Shown: positions 10,751-20,581 of the stretch, in pieces
How positions within the stretch are numbered: position 1 is the stretch's first letter
How the letters are laid out: every line of letters starts with the position of its first letter
Source: an uncultured Spartobacteria bacterium
Lineage (GTDB): Bacteria; Verrucomicrobiota; Verrucomicrobiia; Chthoniobacterales; UBA6821
Direction: 5' to 3'
DNA length: 46,076 bases
Assembly: GCA_903823215.1 (NCBI GenBank)
Contig: CAIJRY010000204.1
Span: 1-46,076, forward strand
Notes under the pieces: generated by a model
Database searches by the model: none
Seen by the model: the letters and a program-made list of their open reading frames with translations, nothing else
What the model was told of the DNA's origin: nothing
Made by a program: the position numbers and the translations under genes

Positions 10751-11757
10751 GTGCCCGGATCGTTTCAGGTGGGGAAGGTGTTGAGGAAGCCGTGGCGATT
10801 CTGCGTCGCGGGGAGGTGGTCGCCCTTCCGACAGAGACCGTCTATGGGCTTGCGGGAGATGCCTTCAATCATCTGGCTGTAGCACGCATTTTTGAGGCAA
10901 AGGGACGCCCCCTTACCGATCCACTGATTGTTCATCTGCCGGAATCCGGATGGCTCGATCGTGTGGCTCTCTTTGAGTCTGCTTCGCAACGCGCCCAAGT
11001 CGATCAAATAGCCGCCGCCTTCTGGCCGGGACCATTAACCCTGATTTTAAAAAAGCATCCCGATTTGCCTGATCTCGTCACAGCAGGGATGCAGGATGTT
11101 GCAGTACGAGTCACAGCACACCCTTTGTTTCGGGAAGTGCTGCGTCAGTTGAATTTTCCATTGGCCGCCCCCAGTGCCAACCGTTTTGGAAAAATCAGTC
11201 CCACGAGTGCTGAAGATGTCCAGAATGAACTTGGTAGTATGATCCCTTTGATACTAGAAGGAGGGCCTTGCGAGCATGGCATGGAATCAACCATTGTGGT
11301 TGTCAAGGGGGGGAATCTGGAGATCCTTCGTCCGGGTCCGATAACCAGGGAACAACTGACTGAATATGGACATGTTGCCCCTCCCTCTGAAGCTGTGAAG
11401 ACACCGGGAAGTCTTCCAAGTCACTATGCCCCCAAAAAAGAACTTCAAATCATAGAGTCAGACATCATGGATTGGATTTCCGCTTCTGGGAGAAAAAATG
11501 CCGCCCTTCTTGCTTTTAGATCCCCAACGCCAGTGGTCATTGAACAATGTACCGCCTTGGAAGTTTTAAGCTGTTCCGGTGATCTTCGTGAGGCAGCAGT
11601 TCATTTTTATGGAGCCTTGAGAAGACTTGATCAGTCTCAATCGGACATCATTTTTGCCGAAGCTCTCCCTGAAGTTGGTATTGGAGTAGCAATCATGGAT
11701 CGAATGCGACGTGCTTCCCATGGGTCAAGGCATGCGTCATTTTCTTCGCATGAGTGA
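10747..11757 (+). CDS. L-threonylcarbamoyladenylate synthase (Sua5/YciO/YrdC family)
   Basis: GTG start overlapping the purE stop; [51 protein letters not shown]-terminal Sua5-like extension. Confidence 0.92.
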   Translation: MSARIVSGGEGVEEAVAILRRGEVVALPTETVYGLAGDAFNHLAVARIFEAKGRPLTDPLIVHLPESGWLDRVALFESASQRAQVDQIAAAFWPGPLTLILKKHPDLPDLVTAGMQDVAVRVTAHPLFREVLRQLNFPLAAPSANRFGKISPTSAEDVQNELGSMIPLILEGGPCEHGMESTIVVVKGGNLEILRPGPITREQLTEYGHVAPPSEAVKTPGSLPSHYAPKKELQIIESDIMDWISASGRKNAALLAFRSPTPVVIEQCTALEVLSCSGDLREAAVHFYGALRRLDQSQSDIIFAEALPEVGIGVAIMDRMRRASHGSRHASFSSHE

Positions 11758-13336
11758 CGATCGCCTCAATACCAAAGCTGCCGGAGTAGTCGCTGGGGCT
11801 GTCATGCTCAGCCGTGTTTTGGGCTTAGCCCGAGAGCTGATCTTTGCCGGACTTTTCGGGGCAGGACGGGGTATGGATGCATTTTTGACGGCCTTCAGGG
11901 CACCGAATCTGCTGCGCGATCTTTTTGCCGAGGGAGCACTCTCAACAGCTTTTGTTACCGTTTTTTCACAACGCATTGCCAAGGAAGGGGATCAATCAGC
12001 CTGGAAACTCGCTGCGAAGATGATGACGCTGACAACAATCTTCATGAGTCTAGTCTCTCTCTTGGGGGTAATTTTTGCAGCTCAGTTCATCGGATTTCTG
12101 GCACCCGGTTTCCCGGCGGAAAAGGCAGCCCTGACCATCGAACTGACGCGGATCATGTATCCTTTTATCCTGATGGTTTCGCTCGCGGCATTGGTCATGG
12201 GAATGCTCAATTCTAGGAATCTCTTCACAGCCCCGGCGTTGGCTTCCAGTTTCTTTAACATCGGATCGATCGCGGGCGGCGTCGCCTTTGGCTGGTGGAT
12301 CGACCCCCACTTCGGTGAAAAGTCCCTGATCGGACTCGCTCTGGGCACCCTTCTCGGAGGACTGCTTCAGTTGGGAGTTCAGATACCATCTCTTTATAAG
12401 GCTGGATTTCGGTTCATGCTGGACTTCAACTGGCGCGATCCCGGGGTGAGGCAGGTGTTGCTCCTGATGCTCCCGGCCGTGATTGCAGCGAGTGCCGTGC
12501 AGGTGAATGTGATGATCAACAGCATCTTTGCATCCTATCTTGGAGATGGTCCTGTAAGCTGGCTCTCCTATGCGTTCCGCCTGATGCAGTTGCCGCTTGG
12601 TGTCTTTGGGGTGGCTGTGGCGACGGTGACTCTGCCGGTAATTTCCCGCGCCTCGGCTCTCGGGGAGATAGGAAGATTCAGCGCGACGCTGGCTCGGGCA
12701 ATGAGGCTTGCAGTCTTTCTCACTTTTCCATCCGCCGTTGGGCTGATCATGCTTGCGCAACCCATTATCGCCCTGATCTATCAGCGGGGAAAATTTCATG
12801 ACGCGGACTCCCTCCACACTGCGGAGGCCCTCCAGTTCTATGCCATCGGGCTTGTGGGATACTCCTGTATCAAGGTGCTGGCTCCGGCCTTCTATGCCAT
12901 CAACCGCAAATGGACTCCGATGACGGTGAGCTTCATTTCCATCGGGCTCAACCTGCTGCTCAACTGGATCTTCATCTTTCAACTTCGGATGGGACATTGC
13001 GGACTGGCGCTATCCACCGCCATCTCGGCGACGGTGAACTTCTCCCTGCTCTATTTGTTTATGATACGGGTTGCAGGCTCGTTGGAATCCCGCGCCATGA
13101 TCAGTACCCTTGTGAAATGCTTCCTGGCCTCCCTCCCGATAGCGGCGGTCGGATGGCTGACTCATCCTTGGCTGGTTTCACTCGGTCACTCGTCGGTTGG
13201 GATGCGTGCCGGGGCCCTGTTTGCGGTGATCACGGCTGCCGTTACTCTTTTTTTGATTTCCAGCTGGTTTCTCAAAATCGAGGGGCTCTCTGAGTTCCTC
13301 GGAGTCATGGCCAGAAAGCTCCGGCTGAAATCCTAG
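11750..13336 (+). CDS. murJ: Lipid II flippase MurJ (MviN family)
   Basis: VLGLARELIFAGLFGAGRGMDAFLTAFRAPNLLRDLFAEGALSTAFVTVF and about 14 TM segments. Start at M 11750, overlapping the upstream ORF end. Confidence 0.94.
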   Translation: MSDDRLNTKAAGVVAGAVMLSRVLGLARELIFAGLFGAGRGMDAFLTAFRAPNLLRDLFAEGALSTAFVTVFSQRIAKEGDQSAWKLAAKMMTLTTIFMSLVSLLGVIFAAQFIGFLAPGFPAEKAALTIELTRIMYPFILMVSLAALVMGMLNSRNLFTAPALASSFFNIGSIAGGVAFGWWIDPHFGEKSLIGLALGTLLGGLLQLGVQIPSLYKAGFRFMLDFNWRDPGVRQVLLLMLPAVIAASAVQVNVMINSIFASYLGDGPVSWLSYAFRLMQLPLGVFGVAVATVTLPVISRASALGEIGRFSATLARAMRLAVFLTFPSAVGLIMLAQPIIALIYQRGKFHDADSLHTAEALQFYAIGLVGYSCIKVLAPAFYAINRKWTPMTVSFISIGLNLLLNWIFIFQLRMGHCGLALSTAISATVNFSLLYLFMIRVAGSLESRAMISTLVKCFLASLPIAAVGWLTHPWLVSLGHSSVGMRAGALFAVITAAVTLFLISSWFLKIEGLSEFLGVMARKLRLKS

Positions 13337-13339
13337 GGA

Positions 13340-13369
13340 AGCTGACCTCTCAATGCTGAGAGCGCAGCT
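13340..13369. terminator. Hairpin between convergent murJ and doxX-like gene
   Basis: AGCTG-AC-CTCTCA-ATGC-TGAGAG-CG-CAGCT: 6-bp hairpin extended by 5 bp across a 2x2 internal loop; no U-tract. Confidence 0.55.
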
Positions 13370-13396
13370 CGGTTGACTTAACTTACCATGGGTTGG

Positions 13397-13816
13397 CTAC
13401 TCGCCGTCGACGCTGAACTTTCCCGGGCCGATGAGCAGAAGGGAGAGGAAGAGTGAACCAAGTTCGGTGGCATGAGAGGCGACTTCCCATTTGTCCAGAA
13501 AACTTCCCGGGGTCGTGTGAAAGTGCATCGTGGTCGCCACCACCATGGTGGAGAATAGGAAAAGACATGCGGGACGGAAGGCGAAGCCGATGAGCATCAG
13601 AAATCCACCGACTGCTTCTGAAAGAGCCGCCATCAGGCCCCAGAAAATGGGGTAGGCACCGACTCCGACGAACTGCATCGATTTGCCCAGCTTGATCCAG
13701 AGATCGGGCCCCTCCATTAACTTTGGGAGTCCGTGGGCAAGGAATGAAAGCCCGATCAATATCCGCAGGAGAAGAAGTCCTGCGTCGCGGTATTTGCTTA
13801 AGCTTTTGAGAATCAT
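13397..13816 (-). CDS. DoxX family membrane protein
   Basis: LLLLRILIGLSFLAHGLPKL N-terminus and four TM segments. Confidence 0.85.
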   Translation of the reverse strand: MILKSLSKYRDAGLLLLRILIGLSFLAHGLPKLMEGPDLWIKLGKSMQFVGVGAYPIFWGLMAALSEAVGGFLMLIGFAFRPACLFLFSTMVVATTMHFHTTPGSFLDKWEVASHATELGSLFLSLLLIGPGKFSVDGE

Positions 13817-13933
13817 CGGATGGGAATGCCAGCGGAGTGCCTATGGGGCAAGAAAAATACCGCGACGCAGGCATTTACATAAAATGGTCATTCCTGATTT
13901 CAATCCCGTGCGGGCTCGCAAGTTTTGCGTTCG

Positions 13934-15193
13934 CTACACTTTGACCCGTTCGATGTGGGCACCCAGTGCATTGAGTTTCTCATCGATGCGCTCGTAGCCA
14001 CGGTCGATGTGATAGACGCGGTTAATCTCAGTCACGCCATCGGCTCGGAGTGCTGCCAGCACGAGAGCCGCTGAGGCGCGCAGGTCGCTTGCCATCACCG
14101 GTGCACCACTGAGGCGATCGACTCCGTGGATCGTTGCATGATGGTCGTCCAGGATGATGTCGGCTCCCATGCGCTTGAGTTCGGCGATGTGCATGAACCG
14201 CTGAGGAAAGACGGTTTCGGTGACCACGCTGGTACCGTCCATCGTGGAGAGCAGGGCGCAGAACTGGGCCTGCATATCGGTCGGAAATCCAGGATAGGGA
14301 ATCGTTTCCAGATGAAGAGGGTGCCTTGCACCGTTGGGGGAGACGGTGACGCTATCCTGAGTATGGCTAAGATCGAATCCGGCGTTCCCCAGCGCCTCGA
14401 TCACGGCACCGAGATGATTGGGATTGGTGCGGCGGATAGTTACTTTTTTCCCTGCAATCGCACCAGCTACCAGGAAAGTGCCCGCTTCAATGCGGTCGGG
14501 AATGACGCTGTGACTCGCCCCATGGAGTTCCTTCACCCCTTCGATCTCGATATGCTGGGTGCCCGCTCCTGAGATATTCGCGCCCATGGCAATGAGGAAA
14601 TTTGCAAGGTCGACGACCTCGGGCTCCTCGGCTGCTCCCTCAATGACGGTTGTTCCTGTGGCGAGAACGGCGGCCATCATGATGTTTCCCGTGCCCAGAA
14701 CGGTGGGGCCGTGACGGCCTCGTAGATTGATCTTAGCCCCCTTGAGTTCAGTGGCCTGAAGCAAAATGTCGCCCCCTTTGACTGTGACTTTGGCTCCGAG
14801 TGCTTCAAATCCCTTGAGGTGCAGATCAATCGGACGATCTCCGATTACGCATCCTCCTGGCAGCGAAACCTTGGCGGCTTTTTCCCGCCCAAGCAGTGGA
14901 CCGAGCACGCAGACGGAGGCCCGCATTTTACGCACGATCTCATAGGGAGCCTCGGTGAGGATCTTTTCGGCCCGAACCTGAACGACACCGCTGGCGCGTT
15001 CCACTTCGCAGCCGAGTTGACTAAGGATGGTGAGCATGTAGTGGATGTCACTCAAATCGGGAACCCGTTCGATGACGCACCGTTCACGAGTCAGCAATGT
15101 GGCAGCCAGAATGGGAAGGGCGGAGTTCTTGGAGCCGCCGATGCGCACTTCTCCTTCAAGGCTGCGCCCTCCATGCACAAGAATTTTATCCAT
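13934..15193 (-). CDS. murA: UDP-N-acetylglucosamine 1-carboxyvinyltransferase
   Basis: [29 protein letters not shown] (catalytic Cys), [12 protein letters not shown]-type motif. Confidence 0.97.
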   Translation of the reverse strand: MDKILVHGGRSLEGEVRIGGSKNSALPILAATLLTRERCVIERVPDLSDIHYMLTILSQLGCEVERASGVVQVRAEKILTEAPYEIVRKMRASVCVLGPLLGREKAAKVSLPGGCVIGDRPIDLHLKGFEALGAKVTVKGGDILLQATELKGAKINLRGRHGPTVLGTGNIMMAAVLATGTTVIEGAAEEPEVVDLANFLIAMGANISGAGTQHIEIEGVKELHGASHSVIPDRIEAGTFLVAGAIAGKKVTIRRTNPNHLGAVIEALGNAGFDLSHTQDSVTVSPNGARHPLHLETIPYPGFPTDMQAQFCALLSTMDGTSVVTETVFPQRFMHIAELKRMGADIILDDHHATIHGVDRLSGAPVMASDLRASAALVLAALRADGVTEINRVYHIDRGYERIDEKLNALGAHIERVKV

Positions 15194-15197
15194 TGAA

Positions 15198-16055
15198 CTA
15201 CTTTATCCTTTCGCTGATTGAATGAGTCGCTTCCACAAACCTCAAGACACCTTGGTAATCGGGAAGGGCAATAATGTCCCGATAATTATGTCGCGCAAGA
15301 GACTCCATGACAGGTTGATGCTGCCCTTTGCCTATCTCCAAAAGAAGATGTCCGCCGTGAGAAAGGTGCTTCACAGCCATCGGAATCAGTCGTTCGATCA
15401 GATCGAGTCCTTCCGCTCCTCCATCGAGGGCGAGTAGGGGATCATGCTGGACTTCGCGGCTGAGTGAAGCGATCTCGGCTGAAGGGATGTAGGGCAGATT
15501 AGCCGTGATAAGATCAAATCGGATGGCTTCTCCGGGAGGCAGGAGATCGGCTTCGGAAAAAATCACGGAGGTCACTCCGAGAAGGATGGCATTTTCACGG
15601 GCCAGAGTGAGTGCTTCCGTCGAAATGTCTGTCGCTGTGATCGTGGCCACGGGTCGCTCCAGAGCGAGCGAGATGGGGATAACTCCGCTGCCGGTGGCCA
15701 CATCGAGGATGGAGTCCAATGACGAATAGGTAAGGGCCCGCTCCACGAGTTGCTCTGTCTCCGGGCGTGGGATCAGGGCCCTGCCATCGCTTTTGAAAAC
15801 TCGTCCGCAAAACTCCACCGTGCCCAGCAGGTGTTGCAGGGGAATGCCAGTTCCGCGTTTGCGGACAAGATCGCGCAGGGGTGCGCGCTCGATTTCTCCG
15901 AGCTGACGGTCAAACTGAAGATAGAGTTCGAGGCGCTTGATGCCCAGCACATGAGCTAGCAGATGCTCCGCATTGAGTCGTGGTGATTCGACTCCCTGCT
16001 TGCCCAGAAATGCTGCGGCTCCCTGCAAGACTTCAAGGAGAGACATCGCTTCCAT
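15198..16055 (-). CDS. prmC: Release factor glutamine methyltransferase
   Basis: LIPRPETEQLVE, ILDVATGSGVIPISLA, ITANLPYIP (NLPY in place of NPPY). Lies directly after prfA. Confidence 0.92.
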   Translation of the reverse strand: MEAMSLLEVLQGAAAFLGKQGVESPRLNAEHLLAHVLGIKRLELYLQFDRQLGEIERAPLRDLVRKRGTGIPLQHLLGTVEFCGRVFKSDGRALIPRPETEQLVERALTYSSLDSILDVATGSGVIPISLALERPVATITATDISTEALTLARENAILLGVTSVIFSEADLLPPGEAIRFDLITANLPYIPSAEIASLSREVQHDPLLALDGGAEGLDLIERLIPMAVKHLSHGGHLLLEIGKGQHQPVMESLARHNYRDIIALPDYQGVLRFVEATHSISERIK

Positions 16056-16062
16056 CGCCGGA

Positions 16063-17151
16063 TTAAACTGATTCCGAGGTGGAAGCCTCCAGGCGTTCCT
16101 GGGTATCGGTAGCCTCCAGCGTGGCGATCAGATCGACGATTTCCCCCTCCATCACGCGGTCGAGATTATAGAGTGTCAGACCGATACGGTGATCGGTGAG
16201 GCGATTCTGTGGAAAATTGTAGGTTCGGATCTTCTCCTCCCGTCCCCCCGAGCCAATTTGACTCTTGCGATGAGCGGCATATTTCTGGGCCTCTTCCTCC
16301 CGCTTTTCCTCAAGCAGACGGGAGCGCAGGATGGTGAGGGCCTTTTCCTTGTTCTTTTGCTGACTGCGCCCATCCTGACAACGGACGATCTTACCGGTTG
16401 GCAGATGCATGACCTGCACGGCTGAATCGGTGGTATTGACCCCTTGACCTCCCGGGCCGCCGGCACGGCAGACTTCGATCCGCAGATCCTGCGGACGCAA
16501 CTCGATATCGACCTCTTCGGCCTCGGGTAATACGGCCACGGTAGCGGTCGAGGTATGGATGCGCCCCTGAGCCTCTGTGGCAGGAACCCGTTGCACCCGG
16601 TGGACACCGCTTTCGTAGCGCAGACGGCGAAAGACTTCACTGCCGCTGATTTGAAAAATCACTTCCTTGTATCCCCCTGCATCGCTGGGGCTAGCCTCGA
16701 TCAGTTCCTGACCCAGACCATTAGCCTCCGCATAACGGGCATACATCCGGTAGAGATCACCGGCAAAAATCGCCGCTTCGGAACCTCCTGCACCTGCCCG
16801 GATTTCGACGATCGCATCACGATCATCGTCAGGCTGAGGGGGGAGCAGGGTAAGCATCACGGCCTGTTCCAGCTTTGGAATCCGGGCGTTGATCTCTTCG
16901 ATCTCGGCCCTGGCCATTTCGGCCATTTCGGCATCGGAGCCGCTGGCAAACTCTTCATTCTCGATGAGTTGTATGCGTGCCTTTTCCAATGCGTCCCAGG
17001 TTGTGATAAGTTCCTTGACCCGCGCGTGCTCGCGCAGGATCTCACGGGCCTTCTTGGCATCGTCAAAGAGGGCGGGATCGGTGATGGCCTGTTCCAGCTC
17101 TTCAAAACGGACGCGGCGTTTTGCAATCAATGGGGCAAAATCAAGATTCAT
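16063..17151 (-). CDS. prfA: Peptide chain release factor 1
   Basis: RVPATEAQGRIHTS, CRAGGPGGQGVNTTDSAV (GGQ); RF1-type PAT motif. Confidence 0.97.
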   Translation of the reverse strand: MNLDFAPLIAKRRVRFEELEQAITDPALFDDAKKAREILREHARVKELITTWDALEKARIQLIENEEFASGSDAEMAEMARAEIEEINARIPKLEQAVMLTLLPPQPDDDRDAIVEIRAGAGGSEAAIFAGDLYRMYARYAEANGLGQELIEASPSDAGGYKEVIFQISGSEVFRRLRYESGVHRVQRVPATEAQGRIHTSTATVAVLPEAEEVDIELRPQDLRIEVCRAGGPGGQGVNTTDSAVQVMHLPTGKIVRCQDGRSQQKNKEKALTILRSRLLEEKREEEAQKYAAHRKSQIGSGGREEKIRTYNFPQNRLTDHRIGLTLYNLDRVMEGEIVDLIATLEATDTQERLEASTSESV

Positions 17152-17213
17152 GGCGGTTCATTACGGGAGCCGCCGAGCAGCCTGAACCCAAGCCGGGATC
17201 AAGTGCCTGCTTC

Positions 17214-17233
17214 CTCCCGACAGAAGTCGGGAG
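17214..17233. terminator. Hairpin in rpmE-prfA spacer
   Basis: CTCCCGAC AGAA GTCGGGAG, perfect 8-bp stem with tetraloop, no U-tract. Confidence 0.55.
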
Positions 17234-17240
17234 TGGATCG

Positions 17241-17483
17241 CTAGGCTTTCTTTGTCAGCGATGGCTTGGTAGCGCGGGTGGCGCGCACATTACCATAGCG
17301 ACGGGTGAACTTCTCAATACGGCCTGCTGTATCAATGAACTTCTGCTCGCCAGTGAAGAAAGGATGGCAGGAGGAGCAGATACCGATCTTGATGTTGTCC
17401 CGGGTCGAACGCGTCTTGTAGGCAGCACCGCAGGCGCAGATGATGGTGGTTTCGTTATATTCGGGATGAAGACCGGCTTTCAT
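17241..17483 (-). CDS. rpmE: 50S ribosomal protein L31
   Basis: MKAGLHPEYNETTIICACGAAYKTRST...ICSSCHPFFTGEQKFIDTAGRIEKF; zinc-binding Cys retained. Confidence 0.96.
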   Translation of the reverse strand: MKAGLHPEYNETTIICACGAAYKTRSTRDNIKIGICSSCHPFFTGEQKFIDTAGRIEKFTRRYGNVRATRATKPSLTKKA

Positions 17484-17569
17484 ATAGCCGATCAACATGG
17501 CCGAAGGAGTCCCCAAAGGCAACTAAAAAGCATTCATTTTCTGATCTCTCCCCGATGGGAAAAGAGGAG

Positions 17570-18730
17570 TCATCCCTTCTGGAACTCGGAGATGAAATCC
17601 ACCAGATGGTTGATTTCATCGGGGGTATTGTAGAAATGCGGACTGAAGCGGAGCCAGTTACCGTGATCACGGGTTTTGCGAAGCGAGGCGGCAATACCGG
17701 CTTTTTCAAGGGCGGAAAAGAGCAGGGCCGGATCGCTCCCCGGGTGACGGGCCGTGACGATGCCGGAGCGCAACGGTTCATGACTGCGCGGCGAGAGGAA
17801 TTCAAAACCGAAATAGGCCAGACTCTTTTCGAGCTGATCGCGGCGTTCCAGAATCAGTGCCGAGACATTATCGATGCCCTTTTCTAGGATCAAGTTAATG
17901 GAGGCTCTCATGCCGTAGATTCCGGCGATGTTCAGGGAGCCCGGTTCGTAGCGGCGTCCTCCTTCCTCAAAGGTGATGGTACGCTGTGCAAGAAAATCCG
18001 GTGATTTCACATTCCATGACCCGAGAAGCGTTGGGCGGCATTCCGAGAAGCGTTCCTTCGAGACATAGACAATGCCTGCGGCCAGTGGACCGAGTAGCCA
18101 CTTGTGGGCATCGGCGGAGAGAAAATCGACTTCCGTGGATGGAGTGGGGAATGCTCCGAGAGTCTGGATCGCATCGAGTGAAAAGAGAATATCCCGAGAG
18201 CGCAGGAGTGATCCGATGGCAGAAATATCAATCCGCCACCCCGTCTGGAAATGGCAGGAGGCAAGGGCCACGAGGCGGGTTGCCGGTGTCAATGCCGCCT
18301 CTACGACCTCAGGTGTGATCTTGCCCAGACTCTCCGGTTCCAGATACCTGATGACCACTCCGAGCCGTTGCAGATTCAGCCAAGGATAGACATTGGCAGG
18401 ATAGTCGTCACCATAGAGCACCACTTCGTCGCCAGCATTCCATTCAAGTCCGTTGGCGAAGAGACTCAGTCCCAACGCAGTCGGGCCAAGCAGTGCAATC
18501 TCACCGGCATCAGCACCGAGCAAAGCCGCCGCATCATGACGGGTCGCAGCGAGCGCGCGGAGGACTCCAGAGAATTCCTGCTGCTCCTCGCAGCTTGCCG
18601 TGATGTAGGACTTCATCGCCTCGGCGGCAACCGTTGGGAGGGCGGTCACGCCGGCATGGGCGAGGAAAATCTTTTTCCGTGCCACGGGAAATGCGGCGAC
18701 CCGATCCTCCTCGGAGAAGCTTGCTGACAT
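17570..18730 (-). CDS. Class V aminotransferase / cysteine desulfurase-like PLP enzyme
   Basis: SADAHKWLLGPLAAGIVYVS PLP-lysine region and fold-type I organisation. Confidence 0.88.
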   Translation of the reverse strand: MSASFSEEDRVAAFPVARKKIFLAHAGVTALPTVAAEAMKSYITASCEEQQEFSGVLRALAATRHDAAALLGADAGEIALLGPTALGLSLFANGLEWNAGDEVVLYGDDYPANVYPWLNLQRLGVVIRYLEPESLGKITPEVVEAALTPATRLVALASCHFQTGWRIDISAIGSLLRSRDILFSLDAIQTLGAFPTPSTEVDFLSADAHKWLLGPLAAGIVYVSKERFSECRPTLLGSWNVKSPDFLAQRTITFEEGGRRYEPGSLNIAGIYGMRASINLILEKGIDNVSALILERRDQLEKSLAYFGFEFLSPRSHEPLRSGIVTARHPGSDPALLFSALEKAGIAASLRKTRDHGNWLRFSPHFYNTPDEINHLVDFISEFQKG

Positions 18731-18732
18731 GA

Positions 18733-19110
18733 TCAGGAATTCTTTGCGGCGGTTGCCTTGGAATCCTGCGTCTCATTGATCAAATTCCAAAACTGATCGG
18801 TTTTCTCTGCCTGATCGTCGTCGGTCATCGGCAGCTTCGAGCGGAAGAGAAAATCACGGATTGTGTTCTTATGGAGAACCCGGTGAATCAGGATTCCGTC
18901 GGGATGCCGTTCAAAGTAAATCCGGTAATCGCTGCAACGATAACGGTGGAGGGTGCGACCATCGCGTTTGATCTGGCTGAACTGTTCGCCGATCAGGGAA
19001 CCCAGGTCATCCGGGAGAATCTGAAATTCAGAGAGCAGATCGAGTTGAAGATCCTTCGGAAGGGCACTCATTTCCGATGCGCTTATGGAGTTGAAAATGA
19101 CTTGAAACAC
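18733..19110 (-). CDS. RelE/ParE-like small protein
   Basis: QFSQIKRDGRTLHRYRCSDYRIYFERHPDGILIHRVLHKNTIRDFLFR resembles RelE-type strands. GTG 19110 start (FQVIFNSI...) chosen over the listed 19215. Confidence 0.6.
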   Translation of the reverse strand: MFQVIFNSISASEMSALPKDLQLDLLSEFQILPDDLGSLIGEQFSQIKRDGRTLHRYRCSDYRIYFERHPDGILIHRVLHKNTIRDFLFRSKLPMTDDDQAEKTDQFWNLINETQDSKATAAKNS

Positions 19111-19180
19111 GCCGGAGAGAGTAATCGGAATGAGCGGATTTGTGCAATGTCTGCAAGAGAACCGATGTGTTTCTTGTTGT

Positions 19181-19780
19181 CTATCGTCTCGGATCGTTGC
19201 GGAAGCTGGAGGCATTGAGCGAGATCACAACCGGGGATTCGTGTTCATAGCTCAGGATGTTGAGCGTACCAGTCTGGATCACAAAATGCCTGCCTGATTG
19301 CGGCGAGAGCCTGAGCCAACGGGCTATCAGGACACGAAGCACATGGCCGTGGGCGAAAATCAGAGCGTCATCATGCAACGCCATCAGGCGGGCGATCACG
19401 CTATCGCAACGATTGGCAACCTGATCGGGAGTTTCCCCGCCGGGAGTGGGTGAGTCAAAGACCGTCCAACCGGGGGATTTTTGGCGAATCTCTTTCGTCG
19501 TGATCCCTTCATAATCGCCATAGTTCCACTCGGTGAGATCCTCGGATGTCTCGGCCCTGTCGGCAAAGCCGGCCAGCTCACAGGTGCGCCGGGCACGCTT
19601 CCGTGGACTGCAAAGAACAAGTTTGAAATCCCAATTTGCCAGCTCCGATTTGAGTTCCGATGCTTGGCGTTCCCCTTCCAGCGTCAGGGGAATCTCGCTG
19701 AAGGAGGTGTGTTTGCCGTTTTTGCTCCACTCGGTTTCACCGTGGCGGACGAGAACAATCTGGGGGCCTGAGGAACGCAT
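19181..19780 (-). CDS. Histidine phosphatase family protein (phosphoglycerate mutase-like)
   Basis: IVLVRHGETEWS RHG motif, EWNYGDYEG, FAHGHVLRVL. Confidence 0.93.
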   Translation of the reverse strand: MRSSGPQIVLVRHGETEWSKNGKHTSFSEIPLTLEGERQASELKSELANWDFKLVLCSPRKRARRTCELAGFADRAETSEDLTEWNYGDYEGITTKEIRQKSPGWTVFDSPTPGGETPDQVANRCDSVIARLMALHDDALIFAHGHVLRVLIARWLRLSPQSGRHFVIQTGTLNILSYEHESPVVISLNASSFRNDPRR

Positions 19781-19801
19781 GGGGTAATTACTGGTGAAAG
19801 G

Positions 19802-19829
19802 GATGAAACCTGAAACTTGAACCCTGAAG
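19802..19829 (+). repeat. Heptad tandem repeat
   Basis: GATGAAA CCTGAAA CTTGAAC CCTGAAG, period 7. Confidence 0.88.
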
Positions 19830-19855
19830 AAGTAATAAAATCTGGGAATCCCGCA

Positions 19856-20482
19856 TCATGCTACTGCCAGTTCGAGTTCCGATTGATTTGGATCGATTTC
19901 AAACAAAATCGGGATGCTGGTCAGCGAGGGAATAAGGCGGCGGTTTCCCTCCGCTGCGGGATCGTTGGCATCAGCAGGATGATTGTTCAGGATAATACCG
20001 CCACAGGTGAGGCCATGAGCGCGGATGGATTCCAGGGTCAGAAGTGCATGATTGAGGGCACCAAGGCGGTTGCGAACGACTAGCAGTACCGGCAATCCCA
20101 TGGCCTTTGCAAGATCCGCACCTGAATAGCCTATAGCAAGTGGGACGAGCCAGCCCCCGACTCCTTCTACCAACAGGGAACGGTGGGTGCGGTGCAATCG
20201 CTCGAAGGTTGGAAGAATTTCGTCTGGATCAAAAGACCTTCCTTCCAGTCTTGCCGCCTCGATGGGTGCAAGGGGGGCTTTGTAGCAAACGGGAGTGATC
20301 TCCTCCTGAGTCAGCTCAAAGTCGGCAGCGGCCTGAAGCACAAGTGTATCCTCAGGTTCACCGCAGGAGATCGGCTTCATTGCCACCGTGTCAAACCCGG
20401 CCCTTCTAAGGCTTCGTGTGAGAAGGGCGGTAACAAAAGTTTTCCCGGCATCCGTATCCGTAGCGGTGACGAAGAAATTCAT
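19856..20482 (-). CDS. bioD: Dethiobiotin synthase
   Basis: FFVTATDTDAGKTFVTALL P-loop, AMKPISCG, LLVEGVGGWLVPL motifs. Confidence 0.95.
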   Translation of the reverse strand: MNFFVTATDTDAGKTFVTALLTRSLRRAGFDTVAMKPISCGEPEDTLVLQAAADFELTQEEITPVCYKAPLAPIEAARLEGRSFDPDEILPTFERLHRTHRSLLVEGVGGWLVPLAIGYSGADLAKAMGLPVLLVVRNRLGALNHALLTLESIRAHGLTCGGIILNNHPADANDPAAEGNRRLIPSLTSIPILFEIDPNQSELELAVA

Positions 20483-20494
20483 GGGAGAGACAAA

Positions 20495-20522
20495 GCTGAA
20501 AGCTGAAACTTGAAAGCTGAAA
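20495..20522 (+). repeat. Heptad tandem repeat
   Basis: GCTGAAA GCTGAAA CTTGAAA GCTGAAA, exact 7-nt register, 12 nt upstream of the bioD start (opposite strand). Confidence 0.92.
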
Positions 20523-20581
20523 GAAGGAGGATCAAAAACACTCAGAGATTTCTGTTTCTGATTTCCTGAGTTACAGATAAA

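Noticed and set aside
12050-12997. 315-aa antisense ORF within murJ
   Set aside because: Charged His/Arg/Gln-rich shadow of a hydrophobic membrane protein gene; a common frame artefact.
15198-16055. NLPY instead of NPPY in PrmC as evidence of loss of function
   Set aside because: A single conservative motif variant with otherwise intact SAM motifs and conserved prfA-prmC context; insufficient by itself.
16555-17244. 229-aa ORF antisense to prfA
   Set aside because: prfA coding is certain and this frame looks like shadow translation.
20495-20522. Heptad arrays as a possible CRISPR or coding repeat
   Set aside because: Units are 7 nt with no spacers, far too short for CRISPR repeats, and arrays are short and intergenic.
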